Assembly: GCA_944388805.1 (NCBI GenBank)
Contig: CALXKE010000002.1
Span: forward strand, 1-64,000
Source of the DNA: an uncultured Clostridia bacterium
Lineage (GTDB): Bacteria; Bacillota; Clostridia; TANB77; CAG-508
Reading direction: 5' to 3'
Length of the DNA: 64,000 nucleotides
The notes beneath the pieces are model-generated. The model was not told the origin of the DNA, made no database searches, and saw nothing but the letters and a program-made list of their open reading frames with translations. A program made the translations under genes and the position numbers. Shown piece after piece: positions 43,141 through 51,105 of the stretch (its first letter is position 1; every line of letters begins with the position of its first letter).

Positions 43141-43429
43141 ATTTTTCAACATATTGTTCTACTCTCATGTGAAGATGATACTTATCTCTTAACTCCGCTA
43201 TTTCTTTCATCATTGGAGATTTATGATGTATATCTAATGCTTCTTGACTTTCCCATCTATCAATTAATAAAACAGTTTCTGGATCATCCATTGGGAAGAA
43301 ATATTCGTATTTTTGATTACCTTTTTCTGCCCTTACTCTATCTACAACTCCTTTTTCTACCATTTCTTCTGCAAATTTTCTTGCACTTCCATTCTCTCCT
43401 GTATAATAAATATTAATTGTAAAACTCAT
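43139..43429 (-). CDS. Antibiotic biosynthesis monooxygenase (ABM/YgiN-type) domain protein
   Basis: 96 residues, a single ferredoxin-like ABM domain. Phe-Ala-Glu-Glu-Met near residue 19, Tyr-Glu-Tyr-Phe-Phe-Pro-Met near 42, Leu-Leu-Ile-Asp-Arg-Trp-Glu-Ser near 54 and His-His-Lys-Ser-Pro-Met near 67 follow the family pattern. Such proteins dimerise and oxidise quinol-like compounds or bind heme, sometimes with no cofactor. Strong GGAGG precedes the ATG. It is the last gene of the redox run, separated by copy B of the dispersed repeat. Confidence 0.85.
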   Translation of the reverse strand: MSFTINIYYTGENGSARKFAEEMVEKGVVDRVRAEKGNQKYEYFFPMDDPETVLLIDRWESQEALDIHHKSPMMKEIAELRDKYHLHMRVEQYVEK

Positions 43430-43459
43430 AATAAACTCCTCCTTAAATTTTATTTATTA

Positions 43460-43516
43460 TTGTATAGGAAAAATCGACTTTTATCTTGACCACATATAAG
43501 ATTTTTCCGTATACAA
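43460..43516. repeat. Dispersed inverted repeat, copy B
   Basis: 57 bp beginning TTGTATAGGAAAAATC and ending GATTTTTCCGTATACAA, with the shared centre TTTTATCTTGACCACATATA. Copy A lies at 28962-29017. Confidence 0.75.
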
Positions 43517-43521
43517 CTTTC

Positions 43522-44484
43522 TTATAATGCACCTACTACCTTATGAGGTACATATAATTCCTCTAAATAATCCATATCTTCTTTTGATAATTTCACATGA
43601 AATGTTCCTACTGCATCATCCAAATATTTTTCTTTGGTTACTCCAATTATTGGAGATGCCACTCCTTTGGCTAGTTGCCAAGCTAGAGCTATTTGTGTCA
43701 TTGATACATTTTTCTTTTTAGCAAGTTCATCTACTCTTTTTACAATTTCCATATCCATATCTTTTGTAGAATCATATTTATTTGCTGCTGCCTTATCTGT
43801 TTTACTTCTTAAAGTGTCTGCTGACCAAGTAGGACGAGAAAGTCTTCCTCCTGCTAATGGACTATATGATGTTCTTGATATATTCATATCATCACATATT
43901 GGTATTAATTCTCTTTCATCTTCACGATAAAGAAGATTATAATGATTTTGCATTGATACAAATTTTGTCCAATTGTTTTTTTCTGCTACATATTGCATTT
44001 TTAAAAATTGATATCCATACATAGCTGACGCTCCAATAGCCCTTACTTTTCCAGATTTAACCACTTTATCTAATGCTTCCATTGTTTCTTCTATTGGTGT
44101 AGTATAATCAAATCTATGAATAATTAGTAAATCAATATAATCTGTTCCTAGTCTTTTTAATGAACCTTCAACTTCTCTAGGTATTGCTTCTTTTGATAAA
44201 TGTCCTTCATTAAAATATACTTTTGTTGCAATAACAACTTTATCTCTTGCTATGTTATTCTTTAATGCTCTTCCAAGATATTCTTCACTTGTTCCTGCTG
44301 AATAGCAATTTGCTGTATCAAAGAAGTTTATTCCTAAATCTAATGATTTCTTTATAATTTTTTCTGTTTCTTCTGGATTTAATGTCCAAGCATGCATATT
44401 ACTTGCTGGGTCTCCAAAACTCATACATCCCATGCATAATTTTGATACTTCAATATCTGTATTTCCTAATTTTGTATATTCCAT
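43522..44484 (-). CDS. Aldo/keto reductase
   Basis: 320 residues, complete. Leu-Cys-Met-Gly-Cys-Met-Ser-Phe-Gly near 17, Phe-Asp-Thr-Ala-Asn-Cys-Tyr (active-site Asp and Tyr), Ala-Thr-Lys-Val near 83 (catalytic Lys) and Leu-Ile-Ile-His-Arg-Phe-Asp near 122 (catalytic His) are all present. NADPH-dependent reduction of carbonyl compounds is expected. AGAGGTAGG precedes the ATG. Part of a tightly spaced operon of flavin and carbonyl redox genes under the TetR regulator at 48503. Confidence 0.92.
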   Translation of the reverse strand: MEYTKLGNTDIEVSKLCMGCMSFGDPASNMHAWTLNPEETEKIIKKSLDLGINFFDTANCYSAGTSEEYLGRALKNNIARDKVVIATKVYFNEGHLSKEAIPREVEGSLKRLGTDYIDLLIIHRFDYTTPIEETMEALDKVVKSGKVRAIGASAMYGYQFLKMQYVAEKNNWTKFVSMQNHYNLLYREDERELIPICDDMNISRTSYSPLAGGRLSRPTWSADTLRSKTDKAAANKYDSTKDMDMEIVKRVDELAKKKNVSMTQIALAWQLAKGVASPIIGVTKEKYLDDAVGTFHVKLSKEDMDYLEELYVPHKVVGAL

Positions 44485-44510
44485 AGCTAAACCTACCTCT
44501 TTTCTAATTT

Positions 44511-45101
44511 TTAATCTACTCTTTCAATAGTAACTTCAAAATCACTATTTATATTTCCTAATATTTCAGTTCCAAATTCTATTGTTCCTAATTTATATAA
44601 AGAATTAGAATATCTAAAATCTTTATAAAACACTGATACATTTCCCCAAGGTGCATAGTATGAAAAGTCTCCTATTGCTGGTGTATATCCAGAAGGTAAT
44701 CCTTCTGTTGATAATTCAGTTGGTAATGTTGCTATTTTTTCTGTATTATTAAAATCTTCAAATGTTAATGTTAGTGGTAATATTTCTAAAAACTCTCTAC
44801 TTGCTACATTATCATCTAATCTTACAAATACTTCATTTCCGTTTACAGTTAGTTTTATTCTTGCATTTTCCATATCTACTTCTTCTCCCTCACTTTGTGA
44901 ATTTTGAGATTCATTTATTTCAGTTGTATTGTCATCTATACTATTCTCTACTACATTATTATTAGTATCATTTTGCATAGTTTCTTGACTTAAATTATTA
45001 CTTTCTATGTTTGCATTCTCCCTAGAATTGAAATATACAATACCTGCTATAACTCCAGTTATTATAATTAATAAAATGATAATCAAAACAATTTTTTTCA
45101 T
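44511..45101 (-). CDS. Membrane-anchored cyclophilin-like fold protein
   Basis: 196 residues. An N-terminal helix (4-25), a Asn/Ser/Glu-rich linker to about residue 75, then a domain of about 115 residues with Leu-Thr-Val-Asn-Gly, Leu-Pro-Leu-Thr-Leu-Thr-Phe-Glu-Asp-Phe, Pro-Ala-Ile-Gly-Asp-Phe-Ser-Tyr-Tyr-Ala-Pro-Trp-Gly-Asn and Leu-Gly-Thr-Ile-Glu. This matches the bacterial cyclophilin_like family often fused or adjacent to flavodoxins. It starts 12 bases after the flavodoxin gene. Outside of the membrane; activity unknown. Confidence 0.8.
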   Translation of the reverse strand: MKKIVLIIILLIIITGVIAGIVYFNSRENANIESNNLSQETMQNDTNNNVVENSIDDNTTEINESQNSQSEGEEVDMENARIKLTVNGNEVFVRLDDNVASREFLEILPLTLTFEDFNNTEKIATLPTELSTEGLPSGYTPAIGDFSYYAPWGNVSVFYKDFRYSNSLYKLGTIEFGTEILGNINSDFEVTIERVD

Positions 45102-45113
45102 TTATCTTTTTCC

Positions 45114-45803
45114 TTAAAATCCTATTTCAGATAACCATTCATTAACTGCACTTTGTGAATTTTCACTATTACTATCTCTTACTGATAATCCTTCTGTTAC
45201 AGTTGCATTTGGTTCTTCATCTTCTATATCACCTGGTGTACCAGAAAGTCCAGATCCTCCAGAAGTTACAAATGGTGCTATTGTTTTTCCAGATAAATCA
45301 TATTCATCTAAAAATGTATATATTGCCATTGGCATATCTCCCCACCATATTGGGTATCCTAAAAAGATAGTATCATAATCTTCTATGTTATCTATTTGTG
45401 TACTCAATAGCGGTCTAGCATTTTCTCTTTGTTCTTCTTGTGCTATATCTAATAAGTCGTTATAATTATCCGTATATGGTTCTTCTGTTTCTAATTTTAC
45501 AATATCTCCACCTACTGCTTCATGTATAAAGTTTGCAACATTCTCAGTATTTCCTGTATGTGAGAAATATACGACTAATACATTTCCGTTTTCTTGGTTA
45601 TTTTGGTTTTCCTCTGTATTTGTATTTGTTTCATTATTTGCAACTTGTCCGACTTCTTGATTATCTTCTTGATTTTCACTACTTGCTTGATTTTGTACTG
45701 TATTTGTACTTTCATTATTTCCAGCTAAATTAATTCCTACAACTATTCCAATTACTGCTATTATTAAAATTACTGCTATTAAAACGATTACTTTTTTATT
45801 CAT
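45114..45803 (-). CDS. Membrane-anchored flavodoxin
   Basis: About 229 residues. An N-terminal helix (about 4-26) and a Asn/Glu-rich linker are followed by a flavodoxin domain: Val-Val-Tyr-Phe-Ser-His-Thr-Gly-Asn-Thr-Glu-Asn-Val (FMN phosphate loop), Gly-Tyr-Pro-Ile-Trp-Trp-Gly-Asp-Met-Pro and Phe-Val-Thr-Ser-Gly-Gly-Ser-Gly. It would carry electrons on the outer side of the membrane. ATG at 45803 follows AAGGAAAG. Sits between flavin reductase and cyclophilin-like genes in the operon. Confidence 0.9.
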   Translation of the reverse strand: MNKKVIVLIAVILIIAVIGIVVGINLAGNNESTNTVQNQASSENQEDNQEVGQVANNETNTNTEENQNNQENGNVLVVYFSHTGNTENVANFIHEAVGGDIVKLETEEPYTDNYNDLLDIAQEEQRENARPLLSTQIDNIEDYDTIFLGYPIWWGDMPMAIYTFLDEYDLSGKTIAPFVTSGGSGLSGTPGDIEDEEPNATVTEGLSVRDSNSENSQSAVNEWLSEIGF

Positions 45804-45833
45804 ATTTTTCACTTTCCTTTCTTAAATTTCAAC

Positions 45834-46373
45834 CTAATCTAATCTTAAACAATTTCCAATCGTATCTCCTGTTCTTAAATATGTGTAGTTTGGAAATTCA
45901 AATAATACTGGATGAAATTTTGTATAATCTATTTTACCTTTTTCATCTAGATTTTCTTCTTGTACATATGTGTTTGCAATTGTCATGATAAAATTATCAA
46001 AAGTATCTGTCTCATAATTATCCTCTACTTTACATTCCATAACAACTGGTGCATTATTTATGATTGGTGCTCCTGCTTCTCCTATATGATATTCAAAAAC
46101 ATCTGATTTATCTTGCTTACTTCCACTTACACTTCCTACATAATCTGCTTTTTTAAGCATTTCTTCACTTACTATATTTATTGATAATGTTTTTGTTTCC
46201 TTTATTCCTATATTTGTATAATGTTTTTTGACTAAACTTACCATTACTCTATCATGTCCTATAATTCCACTATGACCTGCTAAAAGCCAATTTACTTTTC
46301 CATCTACCATTGTTCCTATTACCAATAATGGCATTGGATATAATGCTAATTTTGAACCTATATTCTTTTGCAT
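45834..46373 (-). CDS. Flavin reductase-family protein
   Basis: 179 residues of the FMN-binding split-barrel group. Gly-Thr-Met-Val-Asp-Gly-Lys-Val-Asn near 20, Ser-Leu-Val-Lys-Lys-His-Tyr-Thr-Asn near 45 and Asp-Tyr-Val-Gly-Ser-Val-Ser-Gly near 77 fit the family. A paralog is at 34343. It begins 17 bases after the carboxymuconolactone decarboxylase-like gene and likely reduces or carries flavin for the operon's flavodoxin. Confidence 0.88.
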   Translation of the reverse strand: MQKNIGSKLALYPMPLLVIGTMVDGKVNWLLAGHSGIIGHDRVMVSLVKKHYTNIGIKETKTLSINIVSEEMLKKADYVGSVSGSKQDKSDVFEYHIGEAGAPIINNAPVVMECKVEDNYETDTFDNFIMTIANTYVQEENLDEKGKIDYTKFHPVLFEFPNYTYLRTGDTIGNCLRLD

Positions 46374-46389
46374 TTTTATTCCTCCTTCT

Positions 46390-47139
46390 TTATTCAGGTA
46401 TTACTTCATTAATACATGCAATTGCATTTAAACTTCTTGGATATCCTATATAAGGAAGAAGTGCCGTTACTGTATTTAATAATGTTTGTTTATCATTTCC
46501 TACATTTACGTTTCCTGCTATATGTCCTTTTACTTGTGGCTCACAACCACCTTGTGAAATTAATATTGAAAATGTAATTAATTCTCTTGTTTTAACATCT
46601 AATCCTTTTCTTGTATAATAATCTCCAAAACAGTTATCAGATAGGAACTTTTGAATGTGTACTTGATTTTCTGGAGAATTCTCATAATTTTTATCAATGA
46701 CATCTCCAAATATTGATTTTTGTACTTCTAATCCTTTGTCAAAACGATTTTCTAAAGTTGTTGTCCCTTGTTTTTCTAATGGTAGTTTAATTCCTCTTTC
46801 TTCAAATATCTGATTTGTTGGTTTTAACAAATCTAATACTTTTAAAATTCCTACATAAGGAACTGCTTGATATAATATTTCTTTAATCTCTATAGGAGTT
46901 ACTCCAACATTTAATGCTGCTTTTACAAATGTTTCATATCTTTTAGGTGTTTGTGTTGCAATTGTTGCAGCTAGTATGACCATTTGTCTGGTTTTCTCAT
47001 CTAAATGATCATATTCTTGTGCCTCATCTAAACTAAAATTTGCGATAATTTCCATTAACTCCTCATCATAATTTTCCTGTAAATTTGTTTCTTTAAATAA
47101 TTTTTTGCAATTTTCCATTGCTTTTTCTGTAATATTCAT
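46390..47139 (-). CDS. Carboxymuconolactone decarboxylase (CMD/AhpD-like) family protein, two domains
   Basis: 249 residues with two CMD repeats. The first contains Lys-Thr-Arg-Gln-Met-Val-Ile-Leu-Ala-Ala and Gly-Val-Thr-Pro-Ile-Glu-Ile-Lys-Glu-Ile-Leu-Tyr-Gln. The second contains Lys-Thr-Arg-Glu-Leu-Ile-Thr-Phe-Ser-Ile and Gly-Gly-Cys-Glu-Pro-Gln-Val-Lys-Gly-His, with a single Cys rather than the AhpD C-x-x-C. Likely acts on a small lactone or peroxide-linked substrate. GGAGG precedes the ATG. Within the TetR-controlled operon. Confidence 0.88.
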   Translation of the reverse strand: MNITEKAMENCKKLFKETNLQENYDEELMEIIANFSLDEAQEYDHLDEKTRQMVILAATIATQTPKRYETFVKAALNVGVTPIEIKEILYQAVPYVGILKVLDLLKPTNQIFEERGIKLPLEKQGTTTLENRFDKGLEVQKSIFGDVIDKNYENSPENQVHIQKFLSDNCFGDYYTRKGLDVKTRELITFSILISQGGCEPQVKGHIAGNVNVGNDKQTLLNTVTALLPYIGYPRSLNAIACINEVIPE

Positions 47140-47155
47140 AATTTACTACCTCCTT

Positions 47156-47833
47156 TTAATTTTTTACTTTTTGATTTTTATTATTCTTTACCTTTCTTAT
47201 GATAGAAAAAATCATATAAATAACTAATGCTATTGCAATTAATACTAATAAATATTTTAAGTAAAATAGTATTGGACTTTGTTCATAATCGAAAAATTTA
47301 AAGTCATTCATTAAAAACATATCTTCCCAAACCCTTAAATTGATAAAAGCATATATTCCTAATCCCACTAAAAGAACGAATACAAAGTAATATACATATT
47401 CAAAGGTGCTATTTTTCATCTTTGTATTTATTTTGTTCATAAGTGCTGATATATGAAGTCCAACATGAATAGCCATTAATACAAATCCCCAAGATGTAGA
47501 TAGCATGTGTAATCTTCTTCCAAACATAGTTGTTGGAATATCTAAAAATGCAAATACATCAGCTGAAATCATTATTCCACTTACCATCATTCCTACCATT
47601 GCTATAAAAAGTAATAAATTTAGTATCATATGAAATGTTCTTTGAAAATTATGTTTTCCTTTAAAGATTGATTTATACCATTTTATATTTAATATATGAT
47701 GAATGATAAACAATACAAATGCAATTGTTCCTAAGATTTCATGTACTTCGTTTTCTGTTACATAATATCCCATTAATATAACAAAAAGAAAAGTCATCAC
47801 TATGTCTATTATTATTTTAATTTTATTTTTCAT
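47156..47833 (-). CDS. DUF4405-type multi-helix membrane protein, possible heme-binding
   Basis: 225 residues, five or six membrane helices. His residues lie inside helices in pairs (His-Glu-Ile-Leu-Gly-Thr, Phe-Ile-Ile-His-His-Ile-Leu, His-Met-Leu-Ser-Thr-Ser-Trp, Ala-Ile-His-Val-Gly-Leu-His), the pattern of DUF4405/cytochrome b561-like proteins that bind heme. It could pass electrons across the membrane to the anchored flavodoxin encoded downstream (inference). GGAGA precedes the ATG. Confidence 0.75.
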   Translation of the reverse strand: MKNKIKIIIDIVMTFLFVILMGYYVTENEVHEILGTIAFVLFIIHHILNIKWYKSIFKGKHNFQRTFHMILNLLLFIAMVGMMVSGIMISADVFAFLDIPTTMFGRRLHMLSTSWGFVLMAIHVGLHISALMNKINTKMKNSTFEYVYYFVFVLLVGLGIYAFINLRVWEDMFLMNDFKFFDYEQSPILFYLKYLLVLIAIALVIYMIFSIIRKVKNNKNQKVKN

Positions 47834-47853
47834 CTATTTATCTCCATTATCTA

Positions 47854-47940
47854 TTAATTTTCTGAAATACCATTAACACTTAACCAATTGGATATATCAT
47901 TTTCTAGACCTGAACCACCAGAATAATGGCAAAAATTATT
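47854..47940 (-). pseudogene. Flavodoxin C-terminal remnant
   Basis: A short frame ending at TAA 47854-47856 reads Phe-Cys-His-Tyr-Ser-Gly-Gly-Ser-Gly-Leu-Glu-Asn-Asp-Ile-Ser-Asn-Trp-Leu. It resembles the end of the anchored flavodoxin at 45114 (Ser-Gly-Gly-Ser-Gly-Leu and Glu-Trp-Leu-Ser). It lacks a start and the FMN loop, so it is a leftover of a deleted flavodoxin between two operon genes. Confidence 0.6.
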
Positions 47941-47941
47941 T

Positions 47942-48475
47942 TTATTTCATCTTTTTCCCTAATTCATATGCTTCTTTATAAAAATGTTCTGGAATCATAC
48001 CTACTGTTCCACAACCTTTTCCTACAATCATTCCCTCATCTTTATAATGCATATAGTTTACTAACTTTTTATAATGTACGATTAAAGGCTCAACTGTTGA
48101 ATCATCTGTATTCCAGCAAGTCATTATATATGCTGTTCTTAATCTTTTTCGACTTATTCTTCCAGTTCTTGAATAAAATCTATCTATTGTAGCCTTTAAT
48201 GGAGCTGTCATTGCAAAATAGTAAACTGGTGTTGCTAAGACTAACATATCTGCATCTTCCACTGCATCTAAAATCTTAACCATATCATCTTTAAATACAC
48301 AATCTCCATCCATTCCACAATGGTTACAACCTATACAAGGATGTATATCTAAATGAGCTGTATCAAATCTTACAATTTCATTATTATTTTCTTCTGCTCC
48401 TCTTATAAATTCATCAACTAATGTATTTGATGTTCCGTGTAAATTATAACTTCCTGTCAATACGACTATTTTCAT
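47942..48475 (-). CDS. NADPH-dependent FMN reductase-like flavoprotein with Cys cluster
   Basis: 177 residues. Val-Leu-Thr-Gly-Ser-Tyr-Asn-Leu-His-Gly-Thr-Ser-Asn-Thr-Leu is the FMN phosphate loop. Cys-Ile-Gly-Cys-Asn-His-Cys-Gly near 52 and Cys-Val-Phe-Lys-Asp-Asp-Met near 63 form the Cys cluster of the iron-sulfur flavoprotein or NAD(P)H reductase subgroup. Thr-Pro-Val-Tyr-Tyr-Phe-Ala-Met-Thr-Ala near 86 binds flavin. Electron donor unknown. Directly follows tetR in the operon. Confidence 0.9.
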   Translation of the reverse strand: MKIVVLTGSYNLHGTSNTLVDEFIRGAEENNNEIVRFDTAHLDIHPCIGCNHCGMDGDCVFKDDMVKILDAVEDADMLVLATPVYYFAMTAPLKATIDRFYSRTGRISRKRLRTAYIMTCWNTDDSTVEPLIVHYKKLVNYMHYKDEGMIVGKGCGTVGMIPEHFYKEAYELGKKMK

Positions 48476-48502
48476 AATTTTTCACTCCTTTTTTTATAAA
48501 CT

Positions 48503-49114
48503 TTATTTTAATAATTTTATAATTCCTTTATATGTAATGTCATAGATAGATAAATACTTAAATGGTACATCAGCTGCTTCCATTGCTTGCATTTGTTTTT
48601 CTGTTACTTCTGCATAAGGATAAATTCCATACATTAGTGGAAAAAATAAGAATACAAATTCTTCTTTTTCTTCATCACTCATTTTTTGAAAGAATTTATC
48701 AACACATTTTCTTACCATCTTTATTGCATTTCCATAAGCTCTTTTAAATTCTATTAGTTCTTCCATCCTGCTATTTTCTTCCATATCATACATATTCATA
48801 GAAAGTAATTTTAATAGATTATTTCTCTTTGCAACTGTATTGGCCAACTTGTCTGCAAACACTTCTTTTGCCATTTCCTGATTTTGCTCATACATTTCAT
48901 TTAAGTCATCTATCCATCTTTCATACTCTCTTTTTAAAAGTGCTAGGAATATTTCTTCTTTTGTTTGAAAATAATTGTATATGGAAGTACGAGAAAATGT
49001 AGTTTCCTCTCCTATACTTTTTATTGTTATATCTTTAAAACTATTGTTTTCATAAAGTTTTTCACAAGCATTTATGATTTCTTCTTTCCTCATGTCAACA
49101 ATTTCTTTACTCAT
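48503..49114 (-). CDS. TetR-family repressor of the redox operon
   Basis: 203 residues. The N-terminal helix-turn-helix is clear: Ile-Thr-Ile-Lys-Ser-Ile-Gly-Glu-Glu-Thr-Thr-Phe-Ser-Arg-Thr-Ser-Ile-Tyr-Asn-Tyr-Phe. The C-terminal part is a helical ligand domain. Two matching 13-bp operators (TGACAYCGTGTCA) lie in the promoter before the first gene of this operon, one covering the -35 box, so the protein very likely represses its own operon. Inducer may be a quinone, aldehyde or flavin-related compound (inference from targets). Confidence 0.92.
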   Translation of the reverse strand: MSKEIVDMRKEEIINACEKLYENNSFKDITIKSIGEETTFSRTSIYNYFQTKEEIFLALLKREYERWIDDLNEMYEQNQEMAKEVFADKLANTVAKRNNLLKLLSMNMYDMEENSRMEELIEFKRAYGNAIKMVRKCVDKFFQKMSDEEKEEFVFLFFPLMYGIYPYAEVTEKQMQAMEAADVPFKYLSIYDITYKGIIKLLK

Positions 49115-49132
49115 TTTATCTGTCTCCTTTTT

Positions 49133-49861
49133 TTACTTCATTTCTTTTTCCCAATATCTTATTGTAGATACTCCAAGTTTATCTGCTGTATCTTCCAGAT
49201 ATTTTATTTCATCTTCTGCTAATATAATATTAACAGATTCTTTTGCATCTAAAACATGTTTTACTTTTGTTACTCCTATTATTGGTAATGTTCCTTTATT
49301 GATAGCCCAAGCTGTTGCTATAACTGGAATTTTTGTATTATGTTTTTGTGCTATTTCATTTAATGCTTTATTTAATTCTTCTAATTTGTCTAATTTATCA
49401 TTATAACTATTTGCTCTATCTGAACCTTCTGGGAATGGATGATTTTTATCAAAAATTCCTGTTAATGCACCTTGTTCAAGTACCATATAAGAAAAGAATG
49501 TAATATTATTTTCCTTACAATAATCTAATATTCCTGAAGTTTCACTTGATCTATTTAATAAGCTGTAATGATTTTGTACGGCTGAAATCTTTATGCCATC
49601 TTTATCTAAAATTTCTTGTGCTCTTTTTAATTCTTTTAAATTATGATTTGACACTCCAACAGATTTTATGAATCCTTTTTTGTATAATGGTACTATCATT
49701 GGTGTATATTTTTCTACATCCATTGGATTATGAATCCAATAAATATCTATATAATCTGTATGTAATAATTTCATACTGTTTTCTAACATATTTTGCATAG
49801 CTCCTGGTGTTCCATCATTTCCCCATGCCCAAGCTCCTAGGGCTATTTTTGGTAAATCCAT
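49133..49861 (-). CDS. Aldo/keto reductase with internal deletion of the active-site region
   Basis: About 242 residues. It opens as a normal AKR (Leu-Pro-Lys-Ile-Ala-Leu-Gly-Ala-Trp-Ala-Trp-Gly-Asn-Asp-Gly-Thr) but then jumps to Met-Leu-Glu-Asn-Ser-Met-Lys-Leu-Leu-His-Thr-Asp-Tyr-Ile-Asp-Ile-Tyr-Trp-Ile-His, skipping about 60-65 residues that hold the catalytic Asp, Tyr and Lys. The reading frame is kept. Activity as a normal reductase is unlikely. GAAAGGTGG precedes the ATG at 49861. It is the first gene of the TetR-controlled operon. Confidence 0.75.
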   Translation of the reverse strand: MDLPKIALGAWAWGNDGTPGAMQNMLENSMKLLHTDYIDIYWIHNPMDVEKYTPMIVPLYKKGFIKSVGVSNHNLKELKRAQEILDKDGIKISAVQNHYSLLNRSSETSGILDYCKENNITFFSYMVLEQGALTGIFDKNHPFPEGSDRANSYNDKLDKLEELNKALNEIAQKHNTKIPVIATAWAINKGTLPIIGVTKVKHVLDAKESVNIILAEDEIKYLEDTADKLGVSTIRYWEKEMK

Positions 49862-49884
49862 ATATATAACCACCTTTCTTTTTC

Positions 49885-49937
49885 TGACATCGTGTCAGTT
49901 TTAATTGTTATATATCATATTTCTGACACCGTGTCAA
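49885..49937 (-). promoter_or_regulatory. TetR-controlled promoter with two operators
   Basis: Minus strand TTGACA (plus 49932-49937), 17-nt spacer, TATATA (plus 49909-49914). Palindromes TGACATCGTGTCA (49885-49897) and TGACACCGTGTCA (49924-49936) are 39 bp apart centre to centre. The second overlaps the -35 box and the first lies at the transcription start, an ideal repressor layout. Confidence 0.85.
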
Positions 49938-49960
49938 TATATTTTTGCTATTTTTTTCAT

Positions 49961-49989
49961 AAAAAAAAGATTAGTTTAACTAATCTTTA
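49961..49989 (-). terminator. Terminator of the short-chain dehydrogenase gene
   Basis: AAAGATTAGTT and AACTAATCTTT (49967-49988) are complementary, followed on the minus strand by TTTTTT. Confidence 0.85.
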
Positions 49990-50898
49990 TTCCTTTCCAG
50001 AATTCAATGCATTTTTAGCTGATTTATTTAACATCTTTTTTGCAAGTGCACAAATGATTGGATTTGTTGCAGATACTGCTTCTAAGTTTTTCTTCTTTCC
50101 TAAAACTTTTAAACAAGTATCTGTATAATCAACTACCATATCTAATCCAGATACAAATGATGCCATATCAGAATTTAAAAATACCATTGGCCCTGCCATT
50201 TCTTCTGATGTTGCCAATCTTCCAGCTAATCCTGCTTGTGCAATTAATCCTTCTTCACTTCCTACCATATCTTGAAATTCTTGTTTCATTCCTGTATCTG
50301 TTGATGCTGGTAATACATTGTTCATTCTGATTCCTATTTTTGCAAATTCTACTGATTGCTCACATATAAATTGAGATAAACATCTTTTAGAATACATATA
50401 TGCAAATGTTGCAGGTGCAGATGAAGCTAATTTTTTCGTTACTTCTTGAACTTCTTCCCAAGTTTTGCTATGTACAACTTTGTTTTGTTCTCTCTTAAAT
50501 TTCTTCCACTCTAGTCCCGCTGTAGAAGTACAAAAAACAATACTAGCACCTTTACTCATTCTATTTTTCAAATAATTTAAAGTGATATACATATTTGCTG
50601 TATAGTTACAATCAAACGTTGTTCTATAATCTGTTTTTGAGCCAGAAAGTCCAGCAACACCGAAAAATGAATCAATATGTTCTGGAATTCTTTTAAATAC
50701 TTCATCTATTTCTTCTTTCTTTGCTAAATTACATTGCATAAATTCTGTAATTCCTTCTACTTTACATTCATTCATATCAATTGCATAAACTTTTGCTCCT
50801 AAATCGACAAGCATTCTAGCTGTGGCTTCTCCCATTCCACTAGATGCTCCTGTTACAACACAAATTTTTCCTTGGTATCCAAAATAATCTTTCATCAT
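49987..50898 (-). CDS. Short-chain dehydrogenase/reductase
   Basis: 303 residues. Thr-Gly-Ala-Ser-Ser-Gly-Met-Gly near residue 17 is the NAD(P) loop. A Ser in Phe-Cys-Thr-Ser-Thr-Ala-Gly near 125 and Tyr-Met-Tyr-Ser-Lys near 170 form the Ser-Tyr-Lys triad. The C-terminal tail is longer than usual. Several members of this subgroup act on steroid or bile-acid hydroxyls, but the substrate cannot be assigned here. Two adjacent ATGs (50898, 50895) are possible; GAGGGA precedes both. It has its own terminator and lies upstream of the TetR promoter. Confidence 0.88.
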   Translation of the reverse strand: MMKDYFGYQGKICVVTGASSGMGEATARMLVDLGAKVYAIDMNECKVEGITEFMQCNLAKKEEIDEVFKRIPEHIDSFFGVAGLSGSKTDYRTTFDCNYTANMYITLNYLKNRMSKGASIVFCTSTAGLEWKKFKREQNKVVHSKTWEEVQEVTKKLASSAPATFAYMYSKRCLSQFICEQSVEFAKIGIRMNNVLPASTDTGMKQEFQDMVGSEEGLIAQAGLAGRLATSEEMAGPMVFLNSDMASFVSGLDMVVDYTDTCLKVLGKKKNLEAVSATNPIICALAKKMLNKSAKNALNSGKE

Positions 50899-51105
50899 TA
50901 ATCCCTCTTCTTTCGTTTTATTTTTTATATTTTAATATCTTTATTAGTAAATCTTATTTCTGCTCTTTGTTACTTTGTTTATTTTCAAATATATTATCAT
51001 TCAAAAATATGATATTGTCAACATTTTCAGATACTTTTTTGTATCTAAACTTTTCACTAATTATAAATTATTTATTAGAATATTTTATTGTATCATCTTA
51101 TATGT

